In this document: in pieces, positions 1-7,592 of the stretch
How positions within the stretch are numbered: position 1 is the stretch's first letter
Layout: each line of letters starts with the position of its first letter
Assembly (NCBI RefSeq): GCF_024753285.1
Contig: NZ_JANUGW010000022.1
Span: 52,851-116,850, forward strand
Direction: 5' to 3'
Source: Massilia pinisoli
Lineage (GTDB): Bacteria > Pseudomonadota > Gammaproteobacteria > Burkholderiales > Burkholderiaceae_D
Length of the DNA: 64,000 nt
The notes under the pieces: generated by a model
Database searches by the model: none
What the model saw: only the letters and a program-made list of their open reading frames with translations
Told to the model about the DNA's origin: nothing
Position numbers and translations under genes: made by a program

Positions 1-206
1 AAGCGGAAGCGGGCCAGCATCATGTTGCCGCCGGCGAGTTTCAGGATCTGGGAGTTGCTCATGCCTTCGATCAGGTCGGCGATGTCGGCCGAGATGCCGA
101 GGCGGAAGATTGCGGTGACCTTGTCTGCGCGGATCATCTGCTGTGCCAGCATCAGGTAGCTCAGGTTCGCATCACGAATTTCAGCCATCATGTCGTTCGC
201 AGTCAT
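1..206 (-). CDS. flhD: Flagellar transcriptional activator FlhD, 5' part
   Basis: Reading leftward from ATG at 206, the product begins MTANDMMAEIRDANLSYLML and continues with FRLGISADIADLIEGMS and QILKLAGGNMMLARFR. This is the FlhD pattern (INLSYLLLAQ, MFRLGI, QMVKLA). About 68 codons are present; the 3' end and presumably flhC lie beyond the left edge. FlhD forms the FlhD4C2 master activator of class II flagellar genes. A GGAGAG ribosome site at 211-217 fixes the start. A long leader separates the gene from the candidate promoter at 446-473. Identity is confident; the partial state is due only to the window edge. Confidence 0.92.
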   Translation of the reverse strand, partial: MTANDMMAEIRDANLSYLMLAQQMIRADKVTAIFRLGISADIADLIEGMSNSQILKLAGGNMMLARFR

Positions 207-341
207 TTCATCTCTCCGTTGATCGTATCTGTGAGGCGTTGTGTGTTGCCGTTGAGATAGATTCTGACTGTGAGGAAACTTTTGGAGAATTGGAGAGTGT
301 CTGTATTTTTCGTCCGGCAAAGACGAACGCGACCCGTAGGA

Positions 342-356
342 GTTTGTCTGACAAAC
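342..356. repeat. Perfect inverted repeat in the flhD leader
   Basis: GTTTGTC at 342-348 and GACAAAC at 350-356 are separated by a single T, giving a 7-bp perfect inverted repeat. It lies between the candidate flhDC promoter and the flhD start. It could be a regulator-binding dyad or part of a structured 5' leader; a one-base loop makes an RNA hairpin strained, so a protein-binding site is more likely. Function is inferred only from position. Confidence 0.4.
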
Positions 357-445
357 CCTGCCGAATCGTGGGGGCACCCCTATGAAAAGGGGGCAGAAGT
401 GTGATGTGAAACCGGGGCCGTTTCCTGCCCTTTGACGCTGCCAAC

Positions 446-473
446 AACATACTGCTGTGTTGGTTTACGTCAA
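446..473 (-). promoter_or_regulatory. Candidate sigma-70 promoter for flhDC
   Basis: On the minus strand TTGACG (473-468) is followed after 16 bp by TATGTT (451-446), a good -35/-10 pair pointing at flhD. It would give a leader of about 230 nt, comparable to the long leader known for enterobacterial flhDC. The four 75-bp repeats begin immediately upstream of the -35 box. The call rests on sequence match and position only. Confidence 0.55.
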
Positions 474-477
474 CGGT

Positions 478-754
478 TTCGGGAACTTTAGGGTTCCTCA
501 AAAAAATTCTTTGTCCCTTAAGCATCCCTACAGAGCCGTTATCGGACGGTTTTTGCCGAACTTTAGGGTTTCGACAAACTTTTTTCGATCCAGTTCCGGA
601 CATCTGAGAGGGTTATCGGACGCGTTTTGCGAAACTTTAGGGTTTCTGCAAAAAATTTTTTCAAGACCCGATCCCGGTCATCTGAATGGGTTATCGGACG
701 GCTTGCGGGGAACTTTAGGGTCGCATCGAAAAAAAATTTGAAAATTTTTCGATG
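478..754. repeat. Four tandem ~75-bp direct repeats upstream of flhDC
   Basis: The core AACTTTAGGGT recurs at 484-494, 559-569, 633-643 and 711-721, spaced 75, 74 and 78 bp. Each of the last three copies is preceded by GTTATCGGACG (538-548, 612-622, 690-700), and each core is followed by an A-rich then T-rich run. The period of about seven helical turns and the position just upstream of the flhDC promoter suggest an array of regulator-binding sites. The array explains the repetitive short ORFs on both strands here, which I do not accept as genes. Confidence 0.8.
724..754. repeat. A/T-rich inverted repeat at the end of the repeat array
   Basis: CATCGAAAAA (724-733) and TTTTTCGATG (745-754) are perfect 10-bp arms around an 11-nt A/T-rich loop. 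It sits at the kynU-proximal edge of the repeat array. It could act as a weak bidirectional terminator separating flhDC control from the kyn operon, or as a bent-DNA or protein-binding site. Only the symmetry is directly seen. Confidence 0.45.
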
Positions 755-788
755 GCGCCTTATTGATGCAAAAGCGATAACGTCGGCA

Positions 789-819
789 TTGCCGGCGCTG
801 ATGGTTTTCTTGCTACACT
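789..819 (+). promoter_or_regulatory. Candidate promoter of the kyn operon
   Basis: An extended -10 element, TGcTACACT, lies at 811-819, with a -35-like TTGCCG at 789-794 (19-bp spacer, longer than ideal). It is 29 bp upstream of the ATG of the small upstream ORF and 124 bp upstream of kynU. It is the best promoter match in the gap. Confidence 0.4.
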
Positions 820-847
820 TCCCGCACCCTACCCTGGAGGAACTCCC

Positions 848-946
848 ATGCACGTTCCAATCCTCCGGCACGGCAGCCCGACGATCTCGGCTGCCGCACC
901 GGTCCGGCCCGGCGCCGCCACCCTCACCAACGGGATGGCCGCATGA
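848..946 (+). CDS. Short upstream ORF (32 aa) coupled to kynU
   Basis: ATG at 848 is preceded by a strong CTGGAGG ribosome site (834-840) and opens a 32-codon frame ending in TGA at 944-946. That stop overlaps the kynU ATG as ATGA. The product starts MHVPILRHG and is rich in Ala, Pro and Gly with no Trp. The strong ribosome site lies in front of this ORF, while kynU itself has none, so kynU translation may depend on it. It is either a coupling leader peptide or an N-terminal relic. I recognise no family. Confidence 0.5.
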   Translation: MHVPILRHGSPTISAAAPVRPGAATLTNGMAA

Positions 947-2217
947 GCACCCTCACCCATGACATCGCCACTGCCACGACGCGCGCCGCCTGCGTCGCGC
1001 TGGACGCCGCCGACCCGCTCGCCCCGCTGCGCGCCCGCTTCGACCTGCCGGCAGGCGTCATCTACCTGGACGGCAATTCCCTGGGCGCCCGCCCGCGCGC
1101 GGCGCTCGAGCGCGCGCGCGACGTCGTCGCCCACGAATGGGGGCAAGGACTGATCCGAAGTTGGAACACGGCCGGGTGGTTCGCCCTGCCAGGCCGGCTC
1201 GGCGACCGCTTGGCGCCCCTCATCGGCGCCGCGGCCGGCGAAGTGGTCGTCACGGACACGACGTCGCTGAACCTGTTCAAGGCGCTGGCCGCGGCCCTTG
1301 CGCTGCAGGCCGAGCGCGACCCGGCGCGCAAGGTCATCGTCACCGAGCGCAGCAACTTCCCCACCGATATCTATATGGCGGACGGCCTTGCGCGCTGGCT
1401 GGACCGCGGCTACCGGATCCGTCTCGTCGATTCGCCCGAGGAACTGGCAGCGGCCGTCGGTGCCGACTGCGCCGTGCTGATGCTTACCCATGTGAACTAT
1501 CGGACGGGGCGCATGCACGACATGGCGGCGCTGTCCGCCCACGCGCACGCGCGCGGCGCGCTGGCCGTGTGGGACCTGGCCCATTCCGCCGGCGCCGTAC
1601 CGCTGGACCTGCACGCTGCCGGCGCCGACTTCGCCGTGGGCTGCACGTATAAATACCTGAACGGCGGCCCGGGCGCCCCGGCGTTCATCTGGGTGCCGCG
1701 CCATCACCAGGCCGCGTTCCGCCATCCGCTCACGGGCTGGTGGAGTCATGCGGCGCCGTTCGCGATGTCCCACGGCTTCGAAGCGGCCGACGGCATCGGC
1801 CGCGCGCTGTGCGGCACGCAGCCGGTGGTGTCGCTGGCACTCGTCGAATGCGGGCTGGAGATCTTCGAGGCCACGAGCATGGCCGCCCTGCGCGCGAAGT
1901 CGCTCGCCCTCACGGACCTGTTCATCGCGCTGGTGGAGCGACGTTGCGCCAAGCATCCGCTGGGCCTCGTCACGCCGCGCGCGCATGCGGAGCGCGGCAG
2001 CCAGGTGAGTTTCACGCATCCGCACGGTTATGCGGTGATGCAGGCGCTGATCGCGCGCGGCGTCATCGGCGACTACCGCGAGCCGGAGATCATGCGCTTC
2101 GGCTTCACGCCGCTGTACACGAGCTTCGCGGATGTGTGGGACGCGGTGGAGACGCTGCGCGACATCCTCGACCGGGAAGCGTACGACACCCGCGCCGCCC
2201 GCAGCGCCGTGACTTGA
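943..2217 (+). CDS. kynU: Kynureninase
   Basis: PLP-dependent enzyme that cleaves L-kynurenine to anthranilate and L-alanine in tryptophan degradation; cytosolic. The 424-aa product has family length. The N-terminal YLDGNSLGARP substrate-site motif and the PLP-lysine segment CTYKYLNGGPGAPAF (Lys237) are clear. ATG at 943 overlaps the stop of the short upstream ORF. kynA follows after 9 bp, so the two are co-transcribed. The usual partner kynB (formamidase) is not present in this cluster. Confidence 0.95.
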   Translation: MSTLTHDIATATTRAACVALDAADPLAPLRARFDLPAGVIYLDGNSLGARPRAALERARDVVAHEWGQGLIRSWNTAGWFALPGRLGDRLAPLIGAAAGEVVVTDTTSLNLFKALAAALALQAERDPARKVIVTERSNFPTDIYMADGLARWLDRGYRIRLVDSPEELAAAVGADCAVLMLTHVNYRTGRMHDMAALSAHAHARGALAVWDLAHSAGAVPLDLHAAGADFAVGCTYKYLNGGPGAPAFIWVPRHHQAAFRHPLTGWWSHAAPFAMSHGFEAADGIGRALCGTQPVVSLALVECGLEIFEATSMAALRAKSLALTDLFIALVERRCAKHPLGLVTPRAHAERGSQVSFTHPHGYAVMQALIARGVIGDYREPEIMRFGFTPLYTSFADVWDAVETLRDILDREAYDTRAARSAVT

Positions 2218-2226
2218 GGAGCGACC

Positions 2227-3066
2227 ATGGACGAGACCAAGAAGGACGCCGACTGGCACGGCGCGCAGATGGACTTCAGCCGCAGCATGAGCTACGGCGA
2301 CTACCTGGGCCTGGACAAGATCCTGTCCGCACAGGCGCCGCTGTCGCCGAACCATAACGAGATGCTGTTCATCATCCAGCACCAGACGAGCGAGCTGTGG
2401 ATCAAGCTGATGCTGCACGAACTGCAGGCCGTGCGCACCCACATCCGCGCCGACGACCTGCCACCCGCCTTCAAGATGCTGGCGCGGGTGGCGCGCATCA
2501 TGGACCAGCTGGTGCACGCGTGGGACGTGCTGGCCACGATGACGCCGCCGGAATACAGCGCGATTCGCCCGTACCTGGCGTCGTCGTCCGGCTTCCAGTC
2601 GTTCCAGTACCGGGAGCTCGAATTCATCCTCGGGAACAAGAACGCCGCCATGCTGGCCGTGCACCAGACGTCGCCGGAGCACCACGCGCTGCTCGAACGC
2701 GAGCTGCACGCGCCGTCGATCTACGACGAGGCTGTGCGCCTGCTCGCGCGCAACGGCCTCGCCATCGCGCCGGCCCGGCTGGACGCCGACCCGACGCTGC
2801 CGACCGTCCAGGACGATTCCGTGATGGCCGCATGGCTCGAGGTGTATCGCGATCCCGAGCACCACTGGGCCTTGTACGAGCTGGCCGAGAAGCTCGTCGA
2901 CCTGGAGACGGCATTCCGTTTCTGGCGCTTCCGCCACGTGTCGACGGTGGAGCGCATCATCGGCTTCAAGACGGGCACCGGCGGCACGGCGGGCGTCAGC
3001 TACCTGCGCAAGATGCTGGACGTCGTGCTGTTTCCAGAGCTGTTCGCGCTGCGCACGGCACTGTAG
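2227..3066 (+). CDS. kynA: Tryptophan 2,3-dioxygenase
   Basis: Haem enzyme that opens the indole ring of L-tryptophan to give N-formylkynurenine, the first step of the kynurenine pathway. At 279 aa it has normal bacterial length. By comparison with the Xanthomonas enzyme, the key residues are present with a constant three-residue offset: His52 in HQTSELW, Tyr110 and Arg114 in EYSAIR, haem ligand His237 in FRHVSTVE, and Thr251 in GTGGT. A GAGGAG-type ribosome site precedes ATG 2227. It forms an operon with kynU. Confidence 0.96.
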   Translation: MDETKKDADWHGAQMDFSRSMSYGDYLGLDKILSAQAPLSPNHNEMLFIIQHQTSELWIKLMLHELQAVRTHIRADDLPPAFKMLARVARIMDQLVHAWDVLATMTPPEYSAIRPYLASSSGFQSFQYRELEFILGNKNAAMLAVHQTSPEHHALLERELHAPSIYDEAVRLLARNGLAIAPARLDADPTLPTVQDDSVMAAWLEVYRDPEHHWALYELAEKLVDLETAFRFWRFRHVSTVERIIGFKTGTGGTAGVSYLRKMLDVVLFPELFALRTAL

Positions 3067-3114
3067 CGCCGTCTCTTCAGCGTACAATGCCCGCGAGACC
3101 ACCCTGGAGCGAAC

Positions 3115-3660
3115 ATGAAGTGCGACATCCTGACCCTGGCCGGCCTGTGGAACTCGGGCCCGCAACACTGGCAGACCCACTGGGAGCAACGGCACCCGTG
3201 CTGGACGCGGGTGGCGCACCGCGACTGGAACAATCCGGATCGCGACGAATGGGTCGCCGAACTGGATGCCGCCATCGCCGATTGCGAAGGCCGGCCCATC
3301 CTCGTCGCGCACAGCCTCGCGTGCATGCTCGTGGCGCAGTGGGCGCAATCCTGCTCGACCTTGAAAGTGGCAGGCGCCTTCCTCGTCGCGCCGAGCGACG
3401 TCGAGGCCCCGTCCTACCCGATCGACGCGAACGGCTTCAAGCCGATCCCGCTCGAACGGCTGCCGTTCCCGTCGATCGTCGTCGCGAGCAGCAACGACGA
3501 ATACGTGGCGCCGGACCGCGCGCGCGCGTTCGCGCAGGCATGGGGCAGCAAGCTCGTGGAGATCGGCCCTGCGGGCCACATCAACGGCGCCAGCGGCTAT
3601 GGCGCGTGGCCGGAGGGCTTCGCGATGCTCGACGACTTCTGCCGCGACCTGAACCCCTGA
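3115..3660 (+). CDS. RBBP9/YdeN-type alpha/beta serine hydrolase
   Basis: A 181-aa single-domain hydrolase. The N-terminal AGLWNSGPQHWQTHWE and the triad Ser67 (VAHSLAC), Asp128 (SSNDEYV) and His155 (GPAGHING) fit the RBBP9/YdeN family. The substrate is unknown. It follows kynA by 48 bp with a TACAAT box at 3083-3088 in the gap, so it may have its own promoter as well as read-through. Because kynB is absent here, it is tempting to see it as a formylkynurenine hydrolase, but it lacks the HGGxW motif of eukaryotic alpha/beta-hydrolase formamidases. That role is speculation. Confidence 0.85.
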   Translation: MKCDILTLAGLWNSGPQHWQTHWEQRHPCWTRVAHRDWNNPDRDEWVAELDAAIADCEGRPILVAHSLACMLVAQWAQSCSTLKVAGAFLVAPSDVEAPSYPIDANGFKPIPLERLPFPSIVVASSNDEYVAPDRARAFAQAWGSKLVEIGPAGHINGASGYGAWPEGFAMLDDFCRDLNP

Positions 3661-3676
3661 CCCTGCGGACGGCACC

Positions 3677-4792
3677 ATGACGCCAGCGCGGGCCGGTGCG
3701 CTCGACGCGCGCTTCTCCCTCTACCTCGACTGCGCGCGCGGCTGCGCGGCGCTGGCCGTCGTCGTGGCGCACTTCGGCTTCTTCCACATCTTCGACGACG
3801 CGCAGATCGCCGCGATCCCCGACTTCGGCCGCGAGGCCGTGATCGCGTTCTTCGTGCTCTCCGGCTTCGTGATCGCGTACAGCGCGGAACACAAGAACGT
3901 CACGGCGCGCAGCTACGTCGTGGCGCGCGCGGCGCGCCTGTACTCCGTCGTGCTGCCCGTGCTGGCGCTGTCGTTCCTGCTGGCGACGTTCGTGCGCGAC
4001 GTGCTGCAGCTGCGGGTCGAAGACGGCTACGAACTGCGCCGTCCGTGGCTTTATATACCCTTCCACCTCGCGTTCCTGGGGGACGTCTGGCATTTCGTCG
4101 AGCGTCCGCCCTGGCTGATCCCGTACTGGTCGCTCGATTACGAAGCGTGGTACTACGTGCTGTTCGGCGTATTCCACTACCTCCGCGGCCCACGCCGCTG
4201 GATCGCCGCGGGCGCCGTGCTGGCCTTCGTCGGGCCGCGCCTGTGGCTCCTGCTCCCCGTGTGGCTGTCCGGGGTCGCGCTGTATCGCCTGCATAACCGG
4301 CTGACGTTCGGGCCTGCCATCGCGCGTGCGGGCTGGCTGCTGAGTGTCGTCCTCATCGGCCTGTGGGGCTGGCTCGATCCGGAGCCTTACCTGCGCGGCG
4401 TCGCGCAAGGCCTGTGGCCGTTCGCAGGCATCCGCATGGGCAGCGCGGACCGCGTGCTGGCCGATTACGCCGTCATGCTGCTCGTGCTGCTGAATTTCGC
4501 GTGCGCGCGCCAGGCGGGGTTCGACGGCCTGCTGCGTGTTGCGCGGCCCATCCGGTTCCTTGCCGGGCATACGTTCACGCTGTATCTGTCGCATGGCATC
4601 GTCATTGGCTTGTGGGAGGCGGTGTTGCCGGTCGAACGCGGCGCGGCGCATCAGATCGGCGCCATTGCCGTTGCCATTGCCGTTGTCGCGCTGGCGTTAA
4701 ATCCGTTCACGGAGGTGGTGCAACGAGTGCTACGGCGAGTGTTCGATGCGGCTTTTGCGCTGGGGGCGCGCGGCCTGGGGCAGAAGGCCTGA
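3677..4792 (+). CDS. Acyltransferase 3 family membrane protein
   Basis: A 371-aa polytopic inner-membrane protein with about ten hydrophobic segments. It begins with the family signature FSLYLDCARGCAALAVVVAHF, in which the His is the conserved catalytic candidate. Members O-acylate surface polysaccharides or other glycans using cytoplasmic acyl donors. It starts 16 bp after the hydrolase stop and is probably the last gene of the unit. Nothing in the sequence ties its substrate to tryptophan metabolism. Confidence 0.85.
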   Translation: MTPARAGALDARFSLYLDCARGCAALAVVVAHFGFFHIFDDAQIAAIPDFGREAVIAFFVLSGFVIAYSAEHKNVTARSYVVARAARLYSVVLPVLALSFLLATFVRDVLQLRVEDGYELRRPWLYIPFHLAFLGDVWHFVERPPWLIPYWSLDYEAWYYVLFGVFHYLRGPRRWIAAGAVLAFVGPRLWLLLPVWLSGVALYRLHNRLTFGPAIARAGWLLSVVLIGLWGWLDPEPYLRGVAQGLWPFAGIRMGSADRVLADYAVMLLVLLNFACARQAGFDGLLRVARPIRFLAGHTFTLYLSHGIVIGLWEAVLPVERGAAHQIGAIAVAIAVVALALNPFTEVVQRVLRRVFDAAFALGARGLGQKA

Positions 4793-4967
4793 TTGCCGGG
4801 GCTTCAGCCTTGCTCGGCGCTTATGTCGGTTAGTTGCAATTTCTGAGTCACGCTCATCCGCGAATCGCCCCGCCATACCGGCTTGCATTTAATCAAGACT
4901 CATCGTGCGCCGTTGCGTACCTTAGCCGATGGTTATCAGCTACCTGATCAACTATCGGAGATGCCAC

Positions 4968-7592
4968 ATGGATGGAAGCTTGGCGATTGCGGCACGCGCA
5001 CTGCTCTCGGCATTCGGTTTCGATGCGCAGCACGACCGCCTGATGCGCCTGGCGTTTCCGCGCGGCGACGGGCCGCATGCCGTCCTGCTGCCGAACAGGA
5101 TGTCCGCGCACGAGGCAATCTCGCGCTGCTTTCGTTTCGAGGTCGAGCTGTTGTCGGACGATGCCCGGATTCCATTGAAGACGATGATGGCGCGCATGGT
5201 CACGATCTCGCTCGTGCGCGAAGACGGCTCGCTGCGCCACTTCAACGGCTACGTCACCGAATTTTGCTTGCTGCGCGCAGATGGCGGCTTCGCGTTCTAT
5301 CGCATGGTGCTCGAGCCCTGGCTCGCATTCACCAGGCTGCGCAAGGACAACGTGTCGTTCCACGGCAAGAGCGTCATCGAATTGACGGAGCTCACCTTCG
5401 CGCACTATCGGCAAGCCGACTGGCGCGTGCACCTGATCGGCGACGACCCGCGCATGACCTGCGCCAACCAGTACGACGAAACCGACTACAACCATCTGCA
5501 CCGCCGCTGGGAAGCACTGGGTCTGATGTATTCGTACGAGCACCGGGCAGATGGTCACACGCTCTGGCTCTACGATAAAAGCACACTCGCACAACAGATC
5601 GACGCGAACGGGATCGACGATTCAGGCGTCATCCCGTTTCGCGACAAGGCAGGCTCGCTCGAGGACGACGGCATCCACGAATGGAGTCCCGTGCGCCGCA
5701 TCGGGTCCGGCCAGACGACGTTGGCGAGCTTCGATTACAAGAATCCCATCGTGCAGCGCTCGACGGCAGAATCGCTGAACAAACAGGGCGACGTTTATCC
5801 ATACGACATCCACGAATACACGGGTTCAGACGGCTTTCGCACGCATGACGACGGCGAACGGCTCGCCTACCAACGCATGGGCGAGCGCGATGCGAACACG
5901 CAGTATTTCGAAGCGCGCGGCAACGATCGCACCGTCCTGCCGGGCCGGTATTTCAAGCTCGGCGACCACTTCAGCGCGGAGATGCACTCGACCAAGTGGG
6001 GCGAAGAGCCGCATCCGAGCATCGTCAATCGCGATTACCTAATCCTGTCCGTCGACCACGAGGTCAGCAACAATTACCAGGCTGGGCCCGGCGCGCCATC
6101 GAATTACGAAAACACGTTCCGGTGCATCCGCAAAATCATCCCATGGCGGCCGGGCCGCAATTACAACAGCCAACCCTGCACCTATCCCGGCATCCAGACG
6201 GCCATCGTCGTCGGGCCGGCCGGTTCCGAAATTTACACCGATGGCTATGGCCGGGTGAAGGTCCAATTTCATTGGGACCGGCTGGGCAACTACGACGAGA
6301 ACAGCTCGCCGTGGCTGCGCGTCATGTCGCCGGGTGCAGGAAACCGGTTTGGCGAAATCCGGTTGCCGCGCGTGGGTGAGGAAGTGGCAGTGCTTTTTCT
6401 CGACGCGAATATCGATCACCCGGTGATTCTTGGCGCGCTGTACAACTGCGTGCAAATGCCACCGTGGCAGTTGCCGGGGCAGCAGGCGCTGAGCGGGTTG
6501 CGCAGTCGGGAACTCGGAGGCGGTACGCGAGGCAATCATCTGATCCTGGACGATACGGCGGGCAAGATTCAGGCGCAGCTCAAGAGCGACCATCTGTGCA
6601 GTCAGCTGTCGCTGGGCCATATCACGCGCATCGAGGACACGAAGGGACGCAAGGATGTTCGGGGCGAAGGATGGGAGCTGCGCACCGACGGGCATGGGGT
6701 TGTTCGCGCGGCCGAAGGCATGCTCATCACCACGGAAGCCCGCTCGAGCGCTGGCTCTCCCATCAAGGACATGGGCGAAACGGTTCAACGATTATCTTCG
6801 GCCACGGATCTGCAGGAACAATTGGTCGGAATGGCACAGCACTACGGCGTCCAGGAGAAGCAGAGTCAGCAAGGCGATGCGGTAGACGATCTCAAATCGC
6901 AGAACGTCGACATTCGAGGTGCGGGCAAAGGGGAGTTCCCGGAATTGACCGCGCCGCACCTCGTCGTTGCGAGCCCTGCCGGCATCGAACTCAGCTCCGC
7001 GCAATCCACGCATATCGCCAGCACGCGCCATACGGCCATCACGAGCGGAAAAACCCTGTCGATCGCCAGTGTGGACGGTCTGTTTGCCAGTATCGGAAAA
7101 ACGTTCCGGCTATTCGTGCACAAGGCGGGTATGAAGCTGATTGCCGCTGGCGGGAAGGTGTCCGTGCAGGCGCAGGAGGATGACGTCGAGGTCATTGCCA
7201 ACAAGGTGCTGGCGCTCTTGAGTGAATCCGACTGGGTCACCATCCGAGGCAAAAAAGGTGTGCGAATCCAGGGTGCGAATCACATGCTCGAGATTAGTGA
7301 GCAGACGCAGTTCTTCACTTCGTCGCCCGTGCTTTTTCACGGAAATCTGGAGACGTTAGCGCCGAAGAGTGTCTCGCAAGCATTCAACGAGAAGTCGACG
7401 GGTTACCGCTTCGATCAGGAAGTAAATTTTCTCCAGGACGACGACAAGCCAGCCGACGGCGTTTCTTACGAACTGATCAGGAGTGACGGAACAACTACAA
7501 CGGGGAAAACATCATCAAGCGGCACAACTGGCTTACAAAAAAGTGCGGAGATAGACAATTATAAAGTCCGATGGAAAGGTGAACTTCCATGA
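4968..7592 (+). CDS. vgrG: Type VI secretion spike protein VgrG with C-terminal transthyretin-like adapter
   Basis: Trimeric spike at the tip of the T6SS tube. An 874-aa product starting at ATG 4968 (CGGAG at 4956-4960, 7-nt spacing) is preferred over ATG 4929, which has no ribosome site. Order: gp27-like N-terminal half; gp5 OB-fold around VKVQFHWDRLG and SPWLRVMSPGAGNRFGE; DUF2345 region; and a last segment of roughly 70 residues (YRFDQEVNF, then GVSYELIRSDG and TGKTSSSGTTG) resembling the transthyretin-like domain that recruits lipase effectors. Its TGA overlaps the ATG of the lipase gene, consistent with a dedicated cargo. Confidence 0.95.
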   Translation: MDGSLAIAARALLSAFGFDAQHDRLMRLAFPRGDGPHAVLLPNRMSAHEAISRCFRFEVELLSDDARIPLKTMMARMVTISLVREDGSLRHFNGYVTEFCLLRADGGFAFYRMVLEPWLAFTRLRKDNVSFHGKSVIELTELTFAHYRQADWRVHLIGDDPRMTCANQYDETDYNHLHRRWEALGLMYSYEHRADGHTLWLYDKSTLAQQIDANGIDDSGVIPFRDKAGSLEDDGIHEWSPVRRIGSGQTTLASFDYKNPIVQRSTAESLNKQGDVYPYDIHEYTGSDGFRTHDDGERLAYQRMGERDANTQYFEARGNDRTVLPGRYFKLGDHFSAEMHSTKWGEEPHPSIVNRDYLILSVDHEVSNNYQAGPGAPSNYENTFRCIRKIIPWRPGRNYNSQPCTYPGIQTAIVVGPAGSEIYTDGYGRVKVQFHWDRLGNYDENSSPWLRVMSPGAGNRFGEIRLPRVGEEVAVLFLDANIDHPVILGALYNCVQMPPWQLPGQQALSGLRSRELGGGTRGNHLILDDTAGKIQAQLKSDHLCSQLSLGHITRIEDTKGRKDVRGEGWELRTDGHGVVRAAEGMLITTEARSSAGSPIKDMGETVQRLSSATDLQEQLVGMAQHYGVQEKQSQQGDAVDDLKSQNVDIRGAGKGEFPELTAPHLVVASPAGIELSSAQSTHIASTRHTAITSGKTLSIASVDGLFASIGKTFRLFVHKAGMKLIAAGGKVSVQAQEDDVEVIANKVLALLSESDWVTIRGKKGVRIQGANHMLEISEQTQFFTSSPVLFHGNLETLAPKSVSQAFNEKSTGYRFDQEVNFLQDDDKPADGVSYELIRSDGTTTTGKTSSSGTTGLQKSAEIDNYKVRWKGELP

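Noticed and set aside
457..741. 94-codon plus-strand ORF, and similar minus-strand ORFs, in the region upstream of flhD
   Set aside because: The repeated peptide pattern (FRV, GLSD) merely reflects the 75-bp DNA repeats; no ribosome site or family.
829..3678. 949-codon open frame on the minus strand across the kyn genes
   Set aside because: It is an Arg/Ala/Val-rich antisense shadow of the GC-rich kynU-kynA-hydrolase genes with no domain and no ribosome site; the plus-strand genes are unmistakable.
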